Assembly: GCA_035695825.1 (NCBI GenBank)
Contig: DASRRH010000003.1
Coordinates: 1-64,000 of the forward strand
DNA: 64,000 nt
From: JAKEFM01 sp035695825
Lineage (GTDB): Bacteria; Planctomycetota; UBA1135; JAKEFM01
Reading direction: 5' to 3'
Position numbers and translations under genes: made by a program. This document shows positions 35,616-44,038 of the stretch, piece by piece; position 1 is the stretch's first letter, and every line of letters starts with the position of its first letter. The notes beneath the pieces were generated by a model. The model was given only the letters and a program-made list of their open reading frames with translations, had not been told where the DNA came from and ran no database searches.

Positions 35616-35716
35616 CCCGTGCCGGGCGGCGGGATCGTAGCGGTGCCCCCGGAGCCCCGGTAGCGCACGCGGCGCGCGCCGAACTCGAGGAGCGCGGGGG
35701 CCCGGGAGGGCTCTCC

Positions 35717-36769
35717 CTAGTCCTTCGACGCGGGCGCGACGGCGGGGACGGGCGCCTGGAGCAGCTTCGCGACGGCGCGGTCGAGCGCCTCCCCGCGGAG
35801 GCCCACGCGGTGGATCTTCCCCTGCCGGTCGAGGAGGAAGGTCGCGGGGATCGAGCGGACCTTATAGCGGTTCGCGACCTCGGCCTCCCACCCCTTGCCG
35901 TCGAAGACCTGCGGCCACGTCACCCCCTGCGCCTTCACGAAATCGCGCAGCTTCTTCTCCTCCTCCTTGCGGTCGAGGCTGACGCCGAGGATCTCGAAGC
36001 CCCGGTCGTGGTGCTTGCGGTAGACCGAGAGGACGTTCGGCAGCTCCTGGATGCAGGGGCCGCACCAGGTCGCCCAGAAGTCGATCAGGACGACCTTCCC
36101 CTTGAGGTCGGAGAGCTTGATCGGCTTCCCGTCGAGGTCCGCCGCCTCGATCGGCTCGGGGTCCTTGCCGATCGCCTCGAGGCTCCCCTTCGCCCGATCG
36201 ACGAACTCGTCCATCCCCTTCTGGTCCTTGAACGCGGACCCGATCCGGTCGTAGGTCCCCTGCGCCCCGTCGAGGTCCCCCCACTCGACCTGGAACTGGG
36301 CGAGGGAGCTGAGGGCGTTGAAGACCGCCTGGCGATCCGCCCCCTGCGCGTCCGCGATCTTCTCGAAGGCGGCCTTCGCTTCCGCGCGCTGGTCCGGAAG
36401 GTTCGCGAGGGCGTGGGCGGAGAACATCGCCATCTCCGCGCGCCGCGCCCCCTCGGGGAAGTCGGCGAGGTAGCGCTCCGCGTGGGTCTTCGTCGCGAGC
36501 CAGTTCTCGAGGTGGAAGGCGACCTCCGCCGCGGCACCGAGGGCCTGGTCGCGGTCCGCGGGGGGTTCCTTCGCGGACGCGTACCGCTCGATCGCGGCGA
36601 GGCGCTTCTCGTTCGCGGCGCGCGCGAGGCTCTTGAACTCCTCGTCGAGCGCCGCGCGCAGCTCGGCGAAGCTCGCGAAGGCCCGCGCCTCGGGAGGGGA
36701 GGGCTTCCCCCGCGCGGGCTCTTGCGTCGCGAGGGAGAGGGGGAGGAGAGCGGCGAGAGGGAGGAGCAT
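35717..36769 (-). CDS. Exported TlpA/ResA-like thioredoxin with N-terminal helical repeat domain
   Basis: 350 residues. A signal peptide (MLLPLAALLPLSLATQEP) is followed by about 190 helical residues with TPR-like character (AEMAMFSAHALANLPDQRAEA). A C-terminal TlpA-type thioredoxin domain follows: LIDFWATWCGPCIQELPNV (CxxC active site with upstream WATW), the cis-Pro in VRSIPATFLLDRQG, and an inserted GVSLDRKEEEKKL segment typical of AhpC/TlpA. It probably reduces periplasmic disulfides, for example on cytochrome apoproteins, and the window does encode exported c-type cytochromes. It diverges from nadE. Confidence 0.88.
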   Translation of the reverse strand: MLLPLAALLPLSLATQEPARGKPSPPEARAFASFAELRAALDEEFKSLARAANEKRLAAIERYASAKEPPADRDQALGAAAEVAFHLENWLATKTHAERYLADFPEGARRAEMAMFSAHALANLPDQRAEAKAAFEKIADAQGADRQAVFNALSSLAQFQVEWGDLDGAQGTYDRIGSAFKDQKGMDEFVDRAKGSLEAIGKDPEPIEAADLDGKPIKLSDLKGKVVLIDFWATWCGPCIQELPNVLSVYRKHHDRGFEILGVSLDRKEEEKKLRDFVKAQGVTWPQVFDGKGWEAEVANRYKVRSIPATFLLDRQGKIHRVGLRGEALDRAVAKLLQAPVPAVAPASKD

Positions 36770-36931
36770 CGCGGATTCCTGGGGCAGGGGAGGGGGGGCT
36801 CCCGGGACGGCGGCCGCGCAGCCCGCTCCTTCGTCCCGGCGACGGGGCGCCGATTGTCGCGCCGGGGACCCGCCGCGGCAACGCGGCGGGCACGTTGACG
36901 CGCCGCGCGCGGGCTCCCTACCCTCCCTCCC

Positions 36932-38596
36932 ATGCGCGTCGCCCTCGCGCAGATCGAGACGGCCGTCGGCGACTTCGCGCGGAACGCCCGCGCGATCGTC
37001 GCCGCACTCTCGGAGGCGAAGAGCGCGGGCGCGCGCCTCGTCGTCTTCCCGGAGCTCGCGGTCTGCGGGTATCCCCCGCTCGACCTCCTCCTCGAGCCCG
37101 GCTTCGTCGAGGAGAACCGACGCGTCCTCGAGCGGGAGATCCTCCCGGCGACGCGGGGAATCGCGGCGGCGGTGGGCTTCGTCGACGAGGACCGGATCCG
37201 CGCCACCCCCGAGGGGCACCCCGTCCTCCGCAACGCCGCGGCGATCCTCGAGGACGGCGCGCTCGTCGGCGTCGCCCACAAGAGCCTCCTTCCGGAGTAC
37301 GACGTCTTCTTCGAGCGCCGCTATTTCGCCCCGGCCGCGGAGCGCGCGCCCCTCCCGGTCGCGGGCGCGACCGTAGGCTTCGAGATCTGCGAGGACATGT
37401 GGGACGACGCCTACGACTGCAAGGTGAGCCGGATCCTGGCCCGGCAGGGGGCGGCCCTCCTCGCGAACCTCTCGGCCTCCCCCTTCCACGCCGGGAAGGG
37501 GGAAGCGCGCCTCGAGGTCGCGCGCGTCCGCGCGCGCGAAGCAGGCCTCCCCCTCCTCTACGTGAACGCCGTCGGGAGCGAGGATGGGTGGGAGGGGATG
37601 CTCGTCTTCGACGGGGGCTCCTTCGCGGTCGACAGGCGCGGGGAGCTCTTCGCCGCCGCGGCGCGCTTCGAGCCGGAGATCCTCCTCCTCGACGTCGACC
37701 TCGAGACGGGGGAGGCTCCCCCGGTCGAGCCGCCGCGGCTGCGTCGCGAGGAGGAGGTGGCCCGCGCCCTCGCCCTCGGGATCCGGGTCTACTCCGCCCG
37801 GAACGGATTCTCGAAAACCGTCCTCGGCCTCTCCGGCGGGATCGATTCCGCCGTCACGGCCTGCCTCGCGGCGGAGGCGCTCGGGCCGCGCAACGTCCTC
37901 GCCCTCTCCCTTCCCTCGCGCTTCTCGAGCGAGCGCGGGACCCGCGACGCGGCCTCCCTCGCGCAGGCCCTCGGGATCGAGCTGCGGCGCGTCCCGATCG
38001 AAGGGCCCTTCCGCGCCGTCGAGGAGGCGCTCGGCCCGACCCTCGAGGGGCCCGAGGGGGAGCTCCCGAGGGAGAACGTCCAGGCCCGCCTCCGCGGCCT
38101 CGTGCTGATGGCGGTGAGCAACCGCGAGGGGCGGCTCCTCCTCACGACGGGGAACAAGACGGAGGTCGCCCTCGGGTACTGCACGCTCTACGGAGACATG
38201 GCGGGCGGGCTCGCCCCGCTCTCCGACGTGAGCAAGTCCGAGGTCTACGCGCTCGGCCGCCTCTTCAACGAGCGGGCGGGGCGAGCGCTCATCCCCGAGT
38301 CGATCTTCGCCGCGGAGCCCTCCCCCGAGCTGCGGCCCGACCACCGGGAGCCCTTCGACTACGCGATCGTGAGTCCCCTCGTCGACGCGATCGTGGAGCG
38401 CCGGGCGAGCCCCGAGGAGCTCGTCGCCGAGGGCTATCCTCCCGCGGTCGTCGAGGACTGCTTCCGGCGGATCGCGCGGGCCGAGTACAAGCGGCGCCAG
38501 GCCCCGCCGGGGATCAAGGTCACGGGGAAGGCCTTCGGCGTCGGGCGGAGGATCCCGATCGCGCACCCCTTCCGGCCCTTCCGCGCGCCGCGATGA
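36932..38596 (+). CDS. nadE: NAD+ synthetase, glutamine-hydrolysing
   Basis: 554 residues. The N-terminal nitrilase-type glutaminase has the Glu41-Lys117-Cys153 triad (PELAVCGYPPL, AHKSLLPEYDVF, GFEICEDMW). The C-terminal ligase has the ATP pyrophosphatase P-loop LGLSGGIDSAVTA at about 299-310, LTTGNKTEVALGYCTLYGDM and DVSKSEVYALGR. It makes NAD from deamido-NAD, ATP and glutamine in the cytoplasm. The length is typical of the short glutamine-dependent form. Its stop overlaps the start of the downstream hydrolase gene as ATGA, so the two were a coupled pair before the IS insertion. Confidence 0.95.
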   Translation: MRVALAQIETAVGDFARNARAIVAALSEAKSAGARLVVFPELAVCGYPPLDLLLEPGFVEENRRVLEREILPATRGIAAAVGFVDEDRIRATPEGHPVLRNAAAILEDGALVGVAHKSLLPEYDVFFERRYFAPAAERAPLPVAGATVGFEICEDMWDDAYDCKVSRILARQGAALLANLSASPFHAGKGEARLEVARVRAREAGLPLLYVNAVGSEDGWEGMLVFDGGSFAVDRRGELFAAAARFEPEILLLDVDLETGEAPPVEPPRLRREEEVARALALGIRVYSARNGFSKTVLGLSGGIDSAVTACLAAEALGPRNVLALSLPSRFSSERGTRDAASLAQALGIELRRVPIEGPFRAVEEALGPTLEGPEGELPRENVQARLRGLVLMAVSNREGRLLLTTGNKTEVALGYCTLYGDMAGGLAPLSDVSKSEVYALGRLFNERAGRALIPESIFAAEPSPELRPDHREPFDYAIVSPLVDAIVERRASPEELVAEGYPPAVVEDCFRRIARAEYKRRQAPPGIKVTGKAFGVGRRIPIAHPFRPFRAPR

Positions 38597-38987
38597 GGGC
38601 CCGCCTCGTCCCCGCGCTCTTCCTCCTCCTTGGCGCGCAGGGGAAGGGCAAGCCCGAGCCGGTCGAGCCCGGCAAGGTCGTCGGCCGCCGGGCGGACAAC
38701 GGGATGACCTACGCGCTCCGGATCCCAAAGTCCTACGACGCCAAGCGAGGCGCGCGCGCCCTCCTCGTCCTCCACGGCTCGAACATGAGCGGCCGCGCCT
38801 ACCTCGAGACGATCGCCGCGGCGGGGTGGTTCCCGGACGACCTCCTGATCGGGCCCGACGGCAGGAACCCCGGCGGCGCGGAGGGGGCGCACAACTTCGA
38901 CGAGGGAAGCGCGAAGGGGGTCGTCGAGGTCTTCGACGAGGTCGCGAAAGAGTGGAAGGTCGCGAAGGCCTTCGTCGGCGGGCACTC

Positions 38988-38992
38988 CCAGG
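38988..38992 (+). repeat. IS target-site duplication, left copy (CCAGG)
   Basis: CCAGG at 38988-38992 is repeated at 40979-40983, exactly flanking the element. Excision of the IS plus one copy restores the hydrolase frame, which confirms the boundaries. Confidence 0.85.
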
Positions 38993-40978
38993 CCGAGGTT
39001 CATTAGGCAGACCCGCTGAGGAGGGCGCGGAGTCCGGCTTCTCCCGAGGGATGAGCATTGGGCGGCGGGGTCCGCGCCCCGAAAGTCGTAGACACACCAC
39101 CGCTCCCCGTTCCCGCCGGAAAGCCCTTGATTCCTCTATCGGATCCGCGTACCTTCTCCGCCTCGCTCGGTCGACACACGAACGGCGGAGGACGCATCCG
39201 TGTACGTGGGCACCGTCAAGGTCGGCGATCGCCACTACGTCCGGATCGTCGAGTCCGTGCGCGTGGGCGGGAAGCCCCGCCCCCGCGTGGTCGCCAACCT
39301 CGGCAACCTCGAGGGGCTTCGGCGCTCGATCCCCACGATCATCCGGGGCCTGCACCGCGTCCTCGGCGAAGAGGCCCCGCTGCTTGAGCCCGACCTCGAG
39401 AATCTCGACCACGCCGAGTTCGGCGTCGGACTCGTCGCCAATGCCCTGTGGCAGGAGCTCGGGCTCTCGGGGCTCTTGCGTCGGCTCTTCCGCTCGCGCA
39501 GGCCGAGTTCCTCGACCGAGATCCTCATTCGCACGATGGTGGCGAACCGCCTCTCGGAGCCTTGCTCGAAGCTGGGGATCGCGCGCTGGCTCGAGGACGT
39601 CTCGCTGGGTCCCGAGGCCGACGGCTTCTTCGCGAAGCACCGGGGCAACGCCGAGGCGCTGGCCGACCGCTTCTACAAGGCGATGGACAGCCTCCTTCGC
39701 CACCGGGGCGCGGTGGAGCGCCACCTCTTCGAGCGCTTGAAGGACCTCTTCCACCTCGAGGTCGACGCCGTGTTCTACGACCTGACCTCGACCTACTTCG
39801 AGGGGACGCTGGCGGAGCTGGGGTGGTTCGGGTACTCGCGGGACGAGCGCCCGGGGAATCTGCAGGTGGTGGTCGGCCTCGTGATGGTGGACGGCTTTCC
39901 CGTCTCTCACCAGGTCTTCAAGGGATACCGGCGCGACTCGACGTGCCTCGAGACGGCGATCGAATCGATCGAGCGTCGCTTCCGCATCCGGCGGGTGATC
40001 CTGGTGGGGGACCGCGGCCTGCTGACGGAGAAGAACGTCGAGCTGCTGCGGAAGAAGGGACACGAGTACATCCTCGCCTGCCGGAGACGGCAGGATCACA
40101 GCACGCGCCGGGCGCTGCGGGTGCGCCCTGCGGTGGCGGTGTGGACGCCCGTCGAGCGCGCCCGGGGCGAGGAGCCTCCGGAGCCGGTGGTCTGGTCGCT
40201 GCGGTCTCCAGAAGGGGAGCGGCTCATCGGGCACGCCAACCCCGTGGCGGCGCTGCGCGATCGGGAGCGGAGGGAGGACATCCTCGCGGTGTTCCGCGAG
40301 GAGTTGCGAGAGCTCCAGTCGATCCTGCGGAGGAGCGGCCGGCTGGAGCGCGACAGGCGCGTGGGGGCGGTGGCCGAATTGCTCGCGCGACGCAAGGGCC
40401 TCGGCAAGCGCTACTTCACCGGCGAGATCGACGCCTCCGGCCAGCTCCTCTACCGCGCGAAGCAGCGGGTGCTGGCCTACGAGGTCCTGCTCGACGGCAC
40501 CACGATCCTGCGGACGAACGACGAGGAGCTCTCCGACGAGGAGGTCGTGGCGCGCTACAAGGAGCTCGCGCGGGTGGAGCGGGCCTTCCGGGACTTGAAG
40601 AGCTTCGTCGACCTGCGGCCGGTGCACCACCGCGCGGCGCGGCGGATCGCGGCGCATGTCTTCATCTGCGTGCTCTCGCTGCTGCTTGAGCGGGTGATCG
40701 ACCGGAGGCTCGCGGAGGCCAAAGTGGAAGGCCAAACGGCGCAGGAAGCGCTGCGCCTCATGAAAAGGATCCGCCTCCTGCGTGACCGCGTGAACGGCGT
40801 CGAGATCGAACGGCTCGCCGGACTCGGGGCCGAGCAACGCCGGATGCTCCGGGCGCTGGGAATCAAGGAACCGGCGCCCCTCCTCGCCGCCCGCCGCGCC
40901 GAGGGGATTTAGTATCTACACCGGATTCCTAACTCGGGGAGAATCCGTCACTTCCGTCCCGTGCCTAATGAACCTCGG
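38993..40978 (+). mobile_element. Complete insertion sequence, IS1634-type (IS4 superfamily), 1986 bp
   Basis: Perfect 17-bp terminal inverted repeats are present: CCGAGGTTCATTAGGCA at 38993-39009 and its complement at 40962-40978. A 5-bp target duplication (CCAGG) flanks the element. It carries a single transposase gene (39200-40912). The left 190 bp before the transposase is non-coding. Length, ends and duplication size agree with the IS1634 family. Perfect ends and an intact transposase suggest a recent, active insertion. Confidence 0.92.
39200..40912 (+). CDS. IS1634-family DDE transposase
   Basis: 570 residues from a GTG at 39200. The N-terminus YVGTVKVGDRHYVRIVESV and the following VVANLGNLE are typical of IS1634 transposases. 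Catalytic residues are visible as Asp in AVFYDLTSTYFEG, Asp in VILVGDRGLL and Glu in ARVERAFRDLK, where E-(6)-K matches the IS4-superfamily YREK signature. It cuts and joins the inverted repeats at the element ends. The gene is full length with no frameshift. Confidence 0.93.
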   Translation: MYVGTVKVGDRHYVRIVESVRVGGKPRPRVVANLGNLEGLRRSIPTIIRGLHRVLGEEAPLLEPDLENLDHAEFGVGLVANALWQELGLSGLLRRLFRSRRPSSSTEILIRTMVANRLSEPCSKLGIARWLEDVSLGPEADGFFAKHRGNAEALADRFYKAMDSLLRHRGAVERHLFERLKDLFHLEVDAVFYDLTSTYFEGTLAELGWFGYSRDERPGNLQVVVGLVMVDGFPVSHQVFKGYRRDSTCLETAIESIERRFRIRRVILVGDRGLLTEKNVELLRKKGHEYILACRRRQDHSTRRALRVRPAVAVWTPVERARGEEPPEPVVWSLRSPEGERLIGHANPVAALRDRERREDILAVFREELRELQSILRRSGRLERDRRVGAVAELLARRKGLGKRYFTGEIDASGQLLYRAKQRVLAYEVLLDGTTILRTNDEELSDEEVVARYKELARVERAFRDLKSFVDLRPVHHRAARRIAAHVFICVLSLLLERVIDRRLAEAKVEGQTAQEALRLMKRIRLLRDRVNGVEIERLAGLGAEQRRMLRALGIKEPAPLLAARRAEGI

Positions 40979-40983
40979 CCAGG
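40979..40983 (+). repeat. IS target-site duplication, right copy (CCAGG)
   Basis: The second copy of the 5-bp duplication. The next bases, GAGGGTTCC, continue the hydrolase codons GGA GGG TTC when joined to the left half. Confidence 0.85.
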
Positions 40984-41817
40984 GAGGGTTCCTCACCTGG
41001 GACGTGTTCATGAACCATCCCGACCGCTTCGCCGGAGCCTTCCCGATGTCGGGGGGCCTGTGGCTCCGGAGCGAGCCGGAGCGGTTCGAGCGCGACGGAG
41101 CGAAGGCGCGCGCGCAGCGCGAGGTCGCGATCGCGGTGATCCACGGCAGGGCGGACCCGGTCGTCCGCTTCGCGCAGTCGATGGACGCCGTCCTCGTCTT
41201 TTTCCAGGCGGGCTTTCGGAGGCTGCGCCTCTTCGCGCCGGAGAGGCTCGGGCACGAGTTCGGGCTCTCCCCCCTGCCCGAGGCCGTCGACTGGCTCGAG
41301 ACGATGACGACGGAGGAGGGGGCGGTCGCCCTCCGCGCGGCGAGGGAGGCTCGGGACGCGGGCCGGTGGGGGGACGCCTCCCTCCTCGCCGTCCGCGCGG
41401 AGAAGGGGACGAAGGACGAGGCGGTCCGCCGGCAGGCGAAGGAGATCGCCGCCGCCTCCGAGAAGGCGGCGGCGGAGGCGGCGAGGAAGATCGGACCGCG
41501 GATCCCCGCAGCCCGGGACGATTCATGGGTCGCCGACTTCCATGCGTTCCGCGAGACCTTCCGGGGGACGAGGGCGGCGGAGCCCGCCTTCGCTGCCTAC
41601 GACGACCTCTGGAAGAGGCATCGGGGGCGCGCGGAGTCGCTCTTCGCCGAGGCGCGCGCGGCGTTCGAGCGGGGGGAGGAGGGGAAGGCGCGGGAGGGTT
41701 ACCGGAAGATCGTCGCGGAAGCCTACGCGTCGCGGGCGTACTTCTGGGCGAAGGACTACCTCGAGGGGAACCCGGAGCCGAAGGGGAGATGAGCGGGGCC
41801 GCCTGCGCGGAGGGCCG

Positions 41818-42690
41818 GTGAGCGCGCCGCGGCGCAGGCTCCAGAAGTTCCACGGGCCGATCGGCGACCTCTTCCCGAGACTCGGGCGCTGCGAGCCCTT
41901 CGAGCTATCGGCCGAGGCGGTCGCCTCCTTCCGGGAGCAGGGCTGGGTGAAAGGGGGAGCCGTCCTCGACGAGCGCCAGATCGAGGCGCTGCGCGAGGCA
42001 CTCGAGCGCGTCCGCCGGGACGCCCTCTCGCTCGAGGGGGAGCTCTACGAGATCGACGAGGATTGGCGGCGTGACCCGGAGCGGAACGTCTTCCACTTCC
42101 TCGGCGCGTGGCTCCTCGAGGAGGCGTTCCACGACCTCCTCTGGCATCCCGCGGTCACGGTCAAGGCCGCGCAGCTCCTCGGCTATCCCCGCGTCCGCCT
42201 CTGGCACGACCAGGTCTTCTACAAGCCCCCGCGCCACCCCGGCGTCGTCACGTGGCACCAGGACTACTCCTACTGGACGCGCGCGGCGCCTCCGAGGCAC
42301 GTGACCTGCTGGATCGGCCTCGACGACTCGACGCTCGAGAGCGGGTGCGTCCACTACGTCTCCGGGAGCCACCGCTGGGGGCTCCTGCCGCGGGTCTCGC
42401 TCACGCGCGACATGGACGCCGTCCTCGAGGTCCTGACGCCCGCGCAGCGGGCGGCCTTCCGGCCCGAGCCGATGGTCCTCAAGGCCGGCGAGTGCACCTT
42501 CCACGATTCCCACACGCTCCACGGCTCCTACGGAAACCGGAGCGACCGTCCCCGGCGCGGCGTCGTCCTGAACTTCATGCACCCGGAGACGCGCTGCGCG
42601 GACGGCGAGAAGCCGCTCCTCGCCGGGGTGCCGCTCGTCCCGGAGGGAGAGGTGATCGCGGGGGAGTACTTCCCGATCCTGATCGCGTGA
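41818..42690 (+). CDS. Phytanoyl-CoA dioxygenase family (PhyH) protein
   Basis: 290 residues from a GTG at 41818 with GGAGGG upstream. The Fe(II)/2-oxoglutarate site is present: VTWHQDYSYW gives the HxD pair and FHDSHTLHGSYGNRSDRPRRGVV gives the distal His with the Arg that binds 2-oxoglutarate. ESGCVHYVSGSHRWG is the usual PhyH core strand. It would hydroxylate a small molecule in the cytoplasm. The substrate cannot be told. It lies 25 bp after the interrupted hydrolase and may have shared its transcript. Confidence 0.88.
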   Translation: MSAPRRRLQKFHGPIGDLFPRLGRCEPFELSAEAVASFREQGWVKGGAVLDERQIEALREALERVRRDALSLEGELYEIDEDWRRDPERNVFHFLGAWLLEEAFHDLLWHPAVTVKAAQLLGYPRVRLWHDQVFYKPPRHPGVVTWHQDYSYWTRAAPPRHVTCWIGLDDSTLESGCVHYVSGSHRWGLLPRVSLTRDMDAVLEVLTPAQRAAFRPEPMVLKAGECTFHDSHTLHGSYGNRSDRPRRGVVLNFMHPETRCADGEKPLLAGVPLVPEGEVIAGEYFPILIA

Positions 42691-42694
42691 GGGG

Positions 42695-44038
42695 CTAGGA
42701 GGGGCCGATGCTCACCCGCATCCCCTTCGTGTTCTCGAGGACTCCACCCGGCAGGACGTTCCAGAACTGCACGTAGACCTTCGAACCCGCCGAACCCGGA
42801 GGGAGGACCGGGCCGGCGGGAGGCCAGTCGAGCACTCCGGAGGGCGGGATCACCCCGGCGTAGAACACGAGGAAGAGCGAGCCCGCGGGGTTTACGAAGA
42901 GATTGCAGGATCCGGCGATGGGCAACGACGCGGCTTGGCTTCCGAGGACCACGAACGAATCGGAGCCGGCGACCGCCCCCGCCTCCCTCACCTGGAAGTC
43001 CTGGAACCCGGTTCCCGTCGGCCCGTGCGGCCCCGTCGTCTCGGCCGGATGCCCCACCCGAGTGACGGTCGCTGTCCCGCAGGTCCCCGCCGCGGCGGAC
43101 ATCCCCGAGTCGTACGTCGAGAGGCCGAAGAAAAGGGCGCTCGTGACGAACGGGTCGCCGCCGGGGTCGGTTCCCGTAAAGCACCCTCCCGACGAGAGAC
43201 CCCCGTCGGCCACGTGGAACTCGACCGTGTGGGCACCGGCAGAGACCGGGACCGAGATCACGCGAAGCCCTGTCGTGTGCGCGGGGAAGGTGAAGAAGGC
43301 GGGGAACGGCGGGCGATTGAATTCGGGGGAGGGCAGCCCCGGAGACGGCGAGAGGGTCCAGGGGTCGGTTCCGGGGAGAGGACCCCCGAAGGGGCCGACC
43401 GAGGCGCTGCGGCTGATCCCTCCGGCCTTGAACGTGCCGTCGATCAGGATCGCGAAGGAGTCGTAGAAGCTAGGGTCGGTCGGGTTCTCGAAGGTGGCAA
43501 AGGTGTAGGCAACGTCGATCGTCGCCGGTTGAGATGCGGAGAACGACACCTGGAAGACCGCGCGGTTCGACGTCGGCAGTTGCGAGGACAGGCCGTAGGC
43601 GGTCTGGAACCCGACCGCGATCGTCGGGTCCAGGCCCGTACAGGAGCTCGACGGAGAGCACGCGACGCATCCAATCTGGCCGGCCAGATCCGCGCATCCC
43701 GTCGGGTCCCCGGAGACCATCCCGTCGTCGTCCATGTCCTCGACGTAGCCGTTCGCGATCACGAACCCGTTCGCGCCCGCGAACCCGCGCGCGAGCGAGA
43801 ACTGGACGTTGAGGGGGGAGGTGCAGGTGGGATCCGCCGGCGTCTGCGTGACCGAGCTCACCGTGATCAGCCCGTTGGGGTCCTCGATGAGTTCGCCCCA
43901 GGCCGAGCCCGCAACGCCCGTTCCTCCCACCGGAACCGGATTCACCGTCGCCGCGAACGGGTTCAGGATGTCGTGGGCTGCGCCCGCGGGCCCGAGAGCG
44001 CACAGGAACCCGACAGCAAAGACTTGGCGCCTAGTCAC
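42695..44038 (-). CDS. Secreted beta-rich protein with shared C-terminal domain
   Basis: 447 residues. The GTG at 44038 has an excellent ribosome-binding site (GGAGGTGAT) and overlaps the upstream stop as GTGA. A signal peptide (VFAVGFLCALGPAGAAH) is followed by a beta-sandwich-like region with an EF-hand-like loop DMDDDGMVSGDPTG and paired cysteines (GCVACSPSSSC). A middle part (FATFENPTDPSFYDSFAILIDG) looks like the 'choice-of-anchor' secreted domains. The tail has GSCNLFVNPAG and VYVQFWNVLPGG, matching tails on neighbouring proteins. It is exported; function is unknown. Confidence 0.75.
   Translation of the reverse strand: MTRRQVFAVGFLCALGPAGAAHDILNPFAATVNPVPVGGTGVAGSAWGELIEDPNGLITVSSVTQTPADPTCTSPLNVQFSLARGFAGANGFVIANGYVEDMDDDGMVSGDPTGCADLAGQIGCVACSPSSSCTGLDPTIAVGFQTAYGLSSQLPTSNRAVFQVSFSASQPATIDVAYTFATFENPTDPSFYDSFAILIDGTFKAGGISRSASVGPFGGPLPGTDPWTLSPSPGLPSPEFNRPPFPAFFTFPAHTTGLRVISVPVSAGAHTVEFHVADGGLSSGGCFTGTDPGGDPFVTSALFFGLSTYDSGMSAAAGTCGTATVTRVGHPAETTGPHGPTGTGFQDFQVREAGAVAGSDSFVVLGSQAASLPIAGSCNLFVNPAGSLFLVFYAGVIPPSGVLDWPPAGPVLPPGSAGSKVYVQFWNVLPGGVLENTKGMRVSIGPS

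Larger units (their letters stand above)
38593..41792 (+). pseudogene. Secreted alpha/beta hydrolase (PHB depolymerase/esterase-like), interrupted by an IS1634-type element
   Basis: The 5' part (38593-38992) encodes a signal peptide, LLVLHGSNMSG, GPDGRNPGG and the nucleophile motif GGHSQ. The IS begins at 38993 and creates a stop (TAG) at 39004-39006. The 3' part resumes after the duplicated target with GGFLTWDVFMNHPDRFAGAFPMSGG, the Asp loop HGRADPVV and the His segment GHEFGLSP, ending at 41792 with a charged helical tail. Removing the IS and one CCAGG copy restores a single frame of about 402 residues with GHSQGG intact. The 3' half also has a new ATG at 40968, inside the IS right end, so a truncated product lacking the nucleophile could be made. 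Confidence 0.85.

Noticed and set aside
36770..40837. A long minus-strand extension upstream of the TlpA-like gene
   Set aside because: It is a shadow of nadE and of the transposase. The signal peptide and ATG at 36769 mark the real start.
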